Part shown: positions 58,370-64,000 of the stretch, piece after piece
Layout: the number at the start of each line of letters is the position of its first letter
How positions within the stretch are numbered: position 1 is the first letter of the stretch
Assembly (NCBI GenBank): GCA_963700105.1
Contig: CAVOWL010000005.1
Span: 248,001 to 312,000 of the forward strand
Direction: 5' to 3'
DNA: 64,000 nucleotides
DNA from: CAVUWL01 sp963700105
GTDB lineage: Bacteria > Actinomycetota > Thermoleophilia > Solirubrobacterales > 70-9
Program-made: the position numbers and the translations under genes
Notes under the pieces: model-generated
What the model was told of the DNA's origin: nothing
The model's input: the letters and a program-made list of their open reading frames with translations, nothing else
Database searches by the model: none

Positions 58370-59422
58370 TTAGAGCCGGGCGCCGAGCTGAAAGGCGGTT
58401 AGCGCCAGAACCAGAAGCTGCAGCTTTCGATCCCGCGAAAGGGCGGTCAGGGGAAGCGTCCAGATCAGATACCAGGGGAGCAGCCAGGAGCTGGCTACAA
58501 GCAGCCCGAGGGAGGCCCAGGCGGCCGCGCGAAGCCAATCGCCCCCCCTCCAGGTCCAGACCAACAGGTAGCTGAGCCCGGCGGCATAAAGGAGGAGGGC
58601 GCCGATTCGCGCCGCGTCCTTGCCCAGGCCCGAGAGCCGCGCGAAGGTGGTCGGCAGGCTGAGGTGGCTGGTCTTTGACTGGTTCTCGCCGGCGAGCCCC
58701 AGCGCTCCCAGCCAGCTCCAGCCAAAGGCGAGTCCGGCGGCGAGGGCGATCAGCGCAAAGGCGATCAGCGCGGCGATCAGAAAACGCCCCCGCCGCAGCG
58801 AGCCGAGCAGCGCGAAAGGGGCGATAAACGCGGTCGAGACCTTGATCGCCAGCGCCGCGACCGTCGCGACGCCGGCACGCGCCTCGCGGCCGGCGAGCAC
58901 CGCCGCGACGCCGAGCATCACAACGAGCATCGCAAGCGCGTCGTTGTGGGCACCGCCAACCACTTGAACGAGGACGAGCGGGTTGAGGGCGATGAATGAA
59001 GCGGTGCGCAGCGGCTCGATCCCGCGGGCAGGGGCGAGGCGGGCCCCCAGCGCGGCCAGCGCCAGGACGCAGGCGCCGGCCAAGGCCTTTAGCACTACCA
59101 CCGCAGCCGCAACGGGCAGCCATGCGAGCGGGTAGCTAAGCAGGGTGAAGAGCGGCCCGTAGGCGCTCGGCGTATGACGCCAAGTCACCTCGGCGAAGGC
59201 CGGATCGTGAGGTGCCGCGGCGGGTCCTCGCAGGTAGGGATTGATGCCGTGCAAAGGCCCGAGGCGGGCGTAGTCGACGTAGCTATAGACATCGTGGGAG
59301 AGCAGCGGTGGGAGCGCGGTGAAGGTGAGAACCGCGACCCAGATCGCGGTCCAGATGAACCCCCGCCCGAGCGAGGGAGCCGCCGCGATGAGGCCGAGGT
59401 AGGCGAGGAAGCCCGCCCACAT
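58370..59422 (-). CDS. Polyprenol-phosphate mannose-dependent alpha-1,6-mannosyltransferase-like protein
   Basis: GT-C type membrane glycosyltransferase resembling actinobacterial MptA/MptB. 350 residues from ATG 59422. An in-frame CTG at 59455, directly after the PBP stop, would add 11 residues and complete the first helix, so the start is uncertain. Helices plus the loop SHDVYSYVDYARLGPLHGIN (about 42-61), VTWRHTPSAYGPLFTLLSYP (near 79-98) and NPLVLVQVVGGAHNDALAML (near 147-166), the family motifs with the catalytic-type Asp. It is shorter than MptB (about 500), having lost part of the C-terminal helices. Same direction as the PBP gene. Confidence 0.82.
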   Translation of the reverse strand: MWAGFLAYLGLIAAAPSLGRGFIWTAIWVAVLTFTALPPLLSHDVYSYVDYARLGPLHGINPYLRGPAAAPHDPAFAEVTWRHTPSAYGPLFTLLSYPLAWLPVAAAVVVLKALAGACVLALAALGARLAPARGIEPLRTASFIALNPLVLVQVVGGAHNDALAMLVVMLGVAAVLAGREARAGVATVAALAIKVSTAFIAPFALLGSLRRGRFLIAALIAFALIALAAGLAFGWSWLGALGLAGENQSKTSHLSLPTTFARLSGLGKDAARIGALLLYAAGLSYLLVWTWRGGDWLRAAAWASLGLLVASSWLLPWYLIWTLPLTALSRDRKLQLLVLALTAFQLGARL

Positions 59423-59455
59423 GAGAACGTAGGCCGCCCCGGCGGAGATGGTCAG

Positions 59456-61606
59456 CTAACCGCTCCCCGCACCGCTTGGAGCGCCGTTGCCGAGGGCGGC
59501 GCCATGAGCGTCACGCGAGGGCGCCGGGCTCGGCGGCAGGGGTGGGGGGGCCGGGGCGGGCTTTTGTCCGAGACCCGGCGCGTAGGCGTTTGGGTTATAG
59601 CCGCCAACCGCGGCGGAGCCCCGCGGCGGCGTCGAACTCCCACCGCCGCGGGCGCCCGCGGAGCCGGGTGGGGAGGCGGTGTACTTGCCGAAGAACGGCG
59701 TCCAGCTGATTCGCTGCGTGGGCGGGGTTATGTCGACGCAGGGGACCGGCGCGTTGGCGTAGAGGGAGTGCCAGATTTCCGCGGGGAAGGTGCCGCCGAA
59801 GACGGTGATGCCGTTGACGTCGGTCATCGAGATTGCATTTGACTGCGGGTAGCCAACCCAGACCGTACTGGCCAGATTGGGCTGATATCCGGCGAACCAG
59901 GCATCGGTGTAGTTATCGGTGGTGCCGGTCTTGCCCGCCTGCCCGGCACAGCCGGTGTAGGCGGCGGTGCCGGTTCCTTCGGTGATGTTGTCGCGCAAAA
60001 GCCTGGTCACCTGATAGGCGACCGGGGCGCTGATCACGCGTTTGGGTTCCGGTGCTTCGGGATGTTCGATGCGACCGTCGGGGAAGACGACCTTGCGGAT
60101 CGCGATCGGGTTGTGGTGGATACCGCCCGAGGCGAGGGTCGCGTAGGCATCGGCTAGCTCGAGCGGCGAGACGCCGATCCGAAGGCCGCCGATCCCTTCG
60201 GCGGGAATTCCGTCGAGGTGGGTGGTGATGCCCATCGATTTGGCGGTCGCCGCCACGTTGGCGGGGCCTACGTCGAGGTCGAGCTGGGCGAAGACCGTGT
60301 TGTCTGAGGTGACCGTCGCCTGCTTCAGGTTGATCGTTCCCTGGTAGCCCTCATCGGCTGTGTGCACGGTCCAGTGTCCCCACCTGGGGAGGTTGAGGTT
60401 GAGGGGTTTGGAGGTGTAGTAGGTCGTGTAGGGGTCGATGCCCTGCTTGATCGCCGTCGTCAGCACGAAAGCCTTGAAGGTCGAGCCGGGCTGGCGGTGT
60501 CCCTGTGCGGCGAGGTTGAACTGGTTTTGGCTGTAGCTGGTGCTGGTGTCCATCGCTTTGATTTCGCCGTTTTGGGGATCGATTGAGACAAGAGCTGAGG
60601 CCGGGTTGCTGGGGTAGGGCAGGGTCGAATGCATCGCTTCCAAGCCGACTTTCTGGAGCCGGGGATCGATGGTCGTGTAGACCTTGAGCCCGCCCTTTCG
60701 CACGAGGTTCGCGCCGTATTTTTCGATCAGCTTGTTTTCGACGTAGTCGAAGAAGTACGGCTGGCGGTGTTCGAAGTAGCCGCTTGAGCGGTCCAGTTGG
60801 AGGCCGCCTGCCTCGGCCCGGGCGGCCCGGGCGGTGGAGATGTAGCCGAGCTTGGCCATCTTGGCCAGGACCTCGTTGCGGCGCAGACGGGCGGCGTGCG
60901 GGTCGAGGATGGGGTTGTATTCGGAGGGCGCCTGAGGCAGGCCGGCAAGCAGCGCCTCCTGCTCGAGCGTCAGCTTCCAGACGGGCCTTGAGAAGTAATA
61001 GCGCGATGCCGCTCCGACCCCGATCGCCGTGCTGCCACCGTTTGTACCGTAGGAGGCGCTGTTTAGGTACTGGCCGAGAATTTCTCGCTTCGAGTGCTTT
61101 TGGGAGTACTCGATCGCAAGCTTAGCTTCGACAATCTTTCGTTCGAGGGTGCGGGCCGGGCGCCCAATGCAAAGGTTGCGGACCAACTGCTGGGTGATCG
61201 TCGATCCACCCTCGATCGCCTGGCCCGCTTCGAGGTCTTTGACAGCGGCGCGCAGGATGCCCTCCGGGTCGATCGCCCCATGCTGGTAAAAGCGTTGATC
61301 CTCGATCGAAATCGTCGCCAGCTCGAGGTTTTTGGGGATCCGATTGATCGCCACCGGCTGATCGGCAGTTTCGGAATCGATTACCCCGAGCTTGCTGCCA
61401 TCAGCGGCGTAAAGCGTCGTGTTGCCGCCTCGATCGATCGATTTACAGGCGGCCAGCGAGGGGGCCTTGGCGGCAACGGCTAGAACCCAGGAGGTGGCGG
61501 CGACGATGGCGATCGCGACGATCGCCGTGACCGTGACGGCGACGATCAGCAGCTTCTCAGCGGCACCGTGACGGCGCCGCTGACGTCGGCGGCTTCGCTG
61601 CGTCAT
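59456..61606 (-). CDS. Class A penicillin-binding protein (PBP1A-like)
   Basis: Makes peptidoglycan strands and cross-links them. 716 residues. A basic cytoplasmic tail and one helix (VAVTVTAIVAIAIVAATSWV), the GT51 glycosyltransferase domain with ATISIEDQRFYQHGAIDPEG (near 95-114) and EGGSTITQQLVRNL, then the transpeptidase domain with SXXK QPGSTFKAF (near 371-379), SDN VTSDNTVF (near 432) and KTG AGKTGTTDNYTD (near 562). The C-terminus is a proline-, glycine- and alanine-rich tail of about 85 residues. TACCCT lies 8 nt before the ATG. Only 33 nt separate it from the MptB-like ATG. Confidence 0.96.
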   Translation of the reverse strand: MTQRSRRRQRRRHGAAEKLLIVAVTVTAIVAIAIVAATSWVLAVAAKAPSLAACKSIDRGGNTTLYAADGSKLGVIDSETADQPVAINRIPKNLELATISIEDQRFYQHGAIDPEGILRAAVKDLEAGQAIEGGSTITQQLVRNLCIGRPARTLERKIVEAKLAIEYSQKHSKREILGQYLNSASYGTNGGSTAIGVGAASRYYFSRPVWKLTLEQEALLAGLPQAPSEYNPILDPHAARLRRNEVLAKMAKLGYISTARAARAEAGGLQLDRSSGYFEHRQPYFFDYVENKLIEKYGANLVRKGGLKVYTTIDPRLQKVGLEAMHSTLPYPSNPASALVSIDPQNGEIKAMDTSTSYSQNQFNLAAQGHRQPGSTFKAFVLTTAIKQGIDPYTTYYTSKPLNLNLPRWGHWTVHTADEGYQGTINLKQATVTSDNTVFAQLDLDVGPANVAATAKSMGITTHLDGIPAEGIGGLRIGVSPLELADAYATLASGGIHHNPIAIRKVVFPDGRIEHPEAPEPKRVISAPVAYQVTRLLRDNITEGTGTAAYTGCAGQAGKTGTTDNYTDAWFAGYQPNLASTVWVGYPQSNAISMTDVNGITVFGGTFPAEIWHSLYANAPVPCVDITPPTQRISWTPFFGKYTASPPGSAGARGGGSSTPPRGSAAVGGYNPNAYAPGLGQKPAPAPPPLPPSPAPSRDAHGAALGNGAPSGAGSG

Positions 61607-61633
61607 CGCAGCGAAGGGTAGCGGCGCTCAAGC

Positions 61634-62050
61634 TCAGGCCTGGGTGTCCCCGGTGGAGTGGTTGTGCATGATCCCCTCGACCAGCATCTGATTTGGGATG
61701 ACTACGGCGCTGCCGTCGCCGGGGTCGATATAGGTGTAGGAGAGGGTGACATCGGTAACGCGACCGCTGACTTCTTCGAAGCTGATCCGATCGCCGATCC
61801 GGATCGGCTGGGTTACCGCGAGCTGCACACCCGCGACCATGTTGGCGATCGTGTGCTGGGCAGCGAAGCCGACGATCAGGCCGATCACGGCAGTGGAGGC
61901 GAGGATGCCGGTTGCCAGGCGCTTCAGTTCGGTGAACTGACTGAGCGCTATCGCTGCCAAGACGACGACGATCGCGACAAAGATCAGCCGGCGAAGAACT
62001 CGGAGACGGGTTCTGGTGGAGCGCGAGACCTGGGAGACTGCCGGCGACAT
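61634..62050 (-). CDS. Small MscS-like mechanosensitive channel protein
   Basis: 138 residues from ATG 62050, chosen because TAAGTT lies 7 nt upstream; a TTG three codons upstream is ignored. Two or three helices (LIFVAIVVVLAAIALSQF, LATGILASTAVIGLIVGFAA), the pore helix VGFAAQHTIANMVAGVQLAV and the beta domain (GDRISFEEVSGRVTDVTLSY, VVIPNQMLVEGIMHN). The C-terminal cytoplasmic cage of MscS is missing, so it is one of the short, core-only members. Its stop is 27 bp from the PBP1A start. A role in osmotic safety is the family norm. Confidence 0.85.
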   Translation of the reverse strand: MSPAVSQVSRSTRTRLRVLRRLIFVAIVVVLAAIALSQFTELKRLATGILASTAVIGLIVGFAAQHTIANMVAGVQLAVTQPIRIGDRISFEEVSGRVTDVTLSYTYIDPGDGSAVVIPNQMLVEGIMHNHSTGDTQA

Positions 62051-62057
62051 GACCTGC

Positions 62058-62063
62058 AACTTA
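62058..62063 (-). promoter_or_regulatory. Possible -10 box of the MscS-like gene (leaderless layout)
   Basis: On the minus strand TAAGTT lies 7 nt before the ATG at 62050, with no ribosome site between. Confidence 0.5.
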
Positions 62064-62128
62064 GCCGCGCGGGTAGTCGGGCACTCAGACGTCGATGATC
62101 ACCCAGGCTGCGCGATCGGTGATCTGTG

Positions 62129-62833
62129 ATGACTGCGATCGAGAGTCTCGACGAGGCAGGGGAGCGTCCAGCCTCCTTCCCCTACGCCAATTGGGGCCTC
62201 CTTGCGGCGCTTCTCGGCGTTCCCTTGGCCCTGGCGACCGGCCTGGTGCTCGCCACGCCGGCGGCGATTATCGGCTATCGCCACAACGGCGAACTGACAG
62301 CCTGGGCGGCCTCCGTCGCCCAACTCGCGACGGAGGCCGGCTTCCTGATGGGGCCGATCCTGATCGCGATGCGCCGGGGGGCGTCGCTTCGGGGCGCGCT
62401 TTCGCGACTTGGGGTGCGGCGCTTTCGGCCCTCGGCCCTGCAGTGGATGCTCGCCGCGATCGGCGTCTACCTGCTCTGCATCTACCTCTATGCCGTCTTT
62501 GTCGCCGCTCCCCATCAGGAAAACATCGCCAAGGACTTTGGCGTGCTGCCGGTTCAGATCCTCCTGATCGTTTTCGCCGCGCCGATCTGTGAGGAGGTCT
62601 GTTTTCGCGGGATGTTGTTTGGGGGTTTGCGCCAGCGCCTGCCGCGCTTGGCGGCGGCGCTGATAAGCGGACTGATCTTTGGCGCCCTGCATGCGACCAC
62701 GGGCGTCAGCGCGGTGCCGCCGCTGATCGTTTTCGGCGTCGTCCTCGCCTTCCTTTACGAGAAAACCGGATCGATTCTTCCCGGGATTGCGCTGCACATG
62801 CTGAACAATTCGGTCGCCCTACTAGCCCGCTAG
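62129..62833 (+). CDS. CPBP-family intramembrane metalloprotease
   Basis: Membrane protease of the CaaX/ABI type. 234 residues from ATG 62129 (a GTG sits just before). About seven helices. The catalytic motifs are present: EEVCFRGMLFGGLRQRL (near 156-172, EExxxR) and FGALHATTG (near 188-196, catalytic His), followed by FGVVLAFLYEKTGSILPGIA and a final HMLNNSVALL (near 222), the third histidine motif. In bacteria such proteases often process peptides or act in self-immunity; no bacteriocin gene is nearby. Confidence 0.9.
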   Translation: MTAIESLDEAGERPASFPYANWGLLAALLGVPLALATGLVLATPAAIIGYRHNGELTAWAASVAQLATEAGFLMGPILIAMRRGASLRGALSRLGVRRFRPSALQWMLAAIGVYLLCIYLYAVFVAAPHQENIAKDFGVLPVQILLIVFAAPICEEVCFRGMLFGGLRQRLPRLAAALISGLIFGALHATTGVSAVPPLIVFGVVLAFLYEKTGSILPGIALHMLNNSVALLAR

Positions 62834-62836
62834 CAT
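62831..62836 (+). promoter_or_regulatory. Possible -10 box of the L,D-transpeptidase gene (leaderless layout)
   Basis: TAGCAT lies 7 nt before the ATG at 62844, overlapping the stop codon of the preceding protease gene. No ribosome site is between them. Confidence 0.5.
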
Positions 62837-62843
62837 CAAAGCT

Positions 62844-63794
62844 ATGAGTCGCCGCATCATTTTGGGTTTGATCGTTTCGGCCCTCTTACTGGCCTCGTCA
62901 GGGACGGCGCTGGGCGCTGCGGCGCCGGTGCCGGGTGCCACGGTGAAGATCCAGGTCGGCAAGCTGAATCGCGACAGGGCCCCGATCTATGCGACGGTGC
63001 CGGTAACCGGCTCAATGGCGCCATTCGTGGCGGGACAGACCGTCGAAGTCAACTTCTATCTCAATTCCCATCCGGTGCTTCGCCGCAGCGTCTCGGTGAA
63101 GAAGGGGAGCGGCGATAGTGGTTATTTCTCGACCAGCATCGTCGTTCGCAAGGACGGGCGCTACGCGGTCAGCGCCACCCATCCGGCCAACCCTGCACTC
63201 GGCGCCGACACCACGCCGCGCAAGAGCTGGAAGGTCAGCTTTCCCTCCCTTCACCCCGGTGAGTGCGGCAACGTCGTCGGCGGGTTCAAAGCGGCGCTGG
63301 CGAGGATGGGTTACGCATCCGGCGGAGGCTCATGCTTTAACGCTCGCCTCGGGCGCGAGGTGCTCGCCTACCGCAAAGTCAACAACATGAGTCGAGACGA
63401 GCAGGCCGGTGGTCGCATCGTGGAAGCGGCCTTCGGTGGCCGGGGCGGCTACCGGGTGCGCTATCCGGGAGCTGGCGAACACGCTGAAGTGCCGCTCACC
63501 AAGCAGGTTCTTGTCCTCGCCAGAGGGGGTAAGCCCTTTGCGATCTATCCCGTCTCGACCGGTAAGCCCTCCACCCCCACGGTCACCGGGCACTACCACT
63601 TCTATTTGCGTTCGCCCGGCTACAACTCTGAGGGGATGTACTACTCCTTCTATTGGTACCGGGGCTACGCGGTTCACGGCTACGCCTCGGTTCCAAACTA
63701 CGCTGCCAGCCACGGTTGCGTTCGCACCTACATCGCCGATCAGCCGCGCATCTACTACGAGCTTCACCAGGGCGAGAGCATCTTCGTCTTCTAG
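62844..63794 (+). CDS. Secreted L,D-transpeptidase (YkuD domain)
   Basis: Cross-links peptidoglycan or attaches proteins to it. 316 residues with a signal peptide (ILGLIVSALLLASSGTALGA, about 6-25). An Ig-like or beta domain fills about 30-130. The catalytic YkuD domain covers about 220-316, with VLVLARGGKPFAIYPVSTGK, GHYHFYLRSPGYN and the active site HGYASVPNYAASHGCVRTYI (near 278-297), His then SHGCVR with catalytic Cys. The middle domain has a cysteine pair (GECGN and GSCFN). It lies in the same cell-wall neighbourhood as PBP1A. Confidence 0.94.
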   Translation: MSRRIILGLIVSALLLASSGTALGAAAPVPGATVKIQVGKLNRDRAPIYATVPVTGSMAPFVAGQTVEVNFYLNSHPVLRRSVSVKKGSGDSGYFSTSIVVRKDGRYAVSATHPANPALGADTTPRKSWKVSFPSLHPGECGNVVGGFKAALARMGYASGGGSCFNARLGREVLAYRKVNNMSRDEQAGGRIVEAAFGGRGGYRVRYPGAGEHAEVPLTKQVLVLARGGKPFAIYPVSTGKPSTPTVTGHYHFYLRSPGYNSEGMYYSFYWYRGYAVHGYASVPNYAASHGCVRTYIADQPRIYYELHQGESIFVF

Positions 63795-63950
63795 GCCGGT
63801 GAGGGTTTTCGTCGCGGCGAGGAGTGAAGTTGAGGGCGGACATAGGTCGGTTCGCCTGCTTTGCGCCGCCGGGCAGGAGGTGACGCAGCCAAATGCGAAC
63901 GGGCTTTCTCGGGGCGGCGGCTTGGGCGCTTCGAGCATAGGATTGTCGAG

Positions 63951-64000
63951 GTGAGCCAGCTTGCCGATGCCAGACGCACGCTGCTCGCCGAGCTGCGGGA
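63951..64000 (+). CDS. Start of an unidentified gene (runs off the window)
   Basis: From GTG 63951 the frame reads MSQLADARRTLLAELR to the edge. AGGA stands 8 nt before the GTG, which makes a real start plausible. Only 16 codons are visible, so no family can be named. Confidence 0.4.
   Translation, partial: MSQLADARRTLLAELR

Noticed and set aside
58029..59123. A 364-residue minus-strand frame across the end of the UPF0104 gene and the MptB-like gene.
   Set aside because: Arginine-rich with no motif, and it overlaps two well-supported membrane genes.

Overview
The window is a GC-rich chromosome segment around a replication origin, almost certainly from an actinobacterium. The best guess is class Thermoleophilia (Solirubrobacterales or Gaiellales relatives). 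This rests on gene content, not on a marker search: a menaquinol bc complex with a subunit IV-cytochrome c fusion, a six-gene MCE operon, tandem trehalose enzymes, zinc-type HemB and many GTG starts. Nothing looks like phage or plasmid. Only 26.1-29.0 kb looks like accessory DNA.

Origin region (1-9.2 kb): partial dnaN, a DnaA-box region and dnaA lie on the minus strand. The plus strand carries the tightly overlapped run rpmH-rnpA-yidD-yidC-khpB-rsmG-parA-parB. A near-perfect parS site sits in the rnpA/yidD overlap. tRNA-Ile, a bifunctional nuclease family gene, D-Ala-D-Ala ligase and a PLP aminotransferase follow.

Central metabolism (9.2-26 kb): a phosphodiesterase-fold enzyme and a large membrane glycosyltransferase-like protein; a YmdB-type phosphoesterase; an ABC-2 exporter; a tetrapyrrole cluster hemB-ahbAB fusion-hemL; then a respiratory cluster of Rieske protein, cytochrome b6, subunit IV-cytochrome c, MenG-type methyltransferase and polyprenyl diphosphate synthase, with tatA and tatC just downstream. 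The Rieske protein has a twin-arginine motif, so these neighbours fit together. A small protein before the Rieske gene resembles a piece of the polyprenyl synthase.

Accessory stretch (26.1-29.0 kb): a winged-helix-like orphan, an OsmC/tautomerase pair facing a TetR gene across a clear inverted repeat, and tRNA-Lys.

Lipid-transport-like island (29.0-43.6 kb): an MMPL/RND transporter followed by six MCE genes joined by 4-nt overlaps, with no YrbE/MlaE permease or MlaF-type ATPase. The block is flanked by two divergent secreted paralogues sharing four cysteines with identical spacing. This is the most interesting candidate system here.

Replication and translation block (43.9-50.3 kb, minus strand): rpsF, ssb, rpsR, rplI, a membrane protein, dnaB, a DnaC/DnaI-like ATPase and purA. 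Next come trehalose synthesis (TPS and TreT), an HtrA lipoprotein with a two-component system, thiL, a UPF0104-type membrane protein, an MptB-like glycosyltransferase, PBP1A, a small MscS-type protein, a CPBP protease and an L,D-transpeptidase (50.3-64 kb).

A feature of the whole window is that many operon-first genes have a TANNNT box only 6-7 nt before the start codon. This is the layout expected for leaderless mRNAs.
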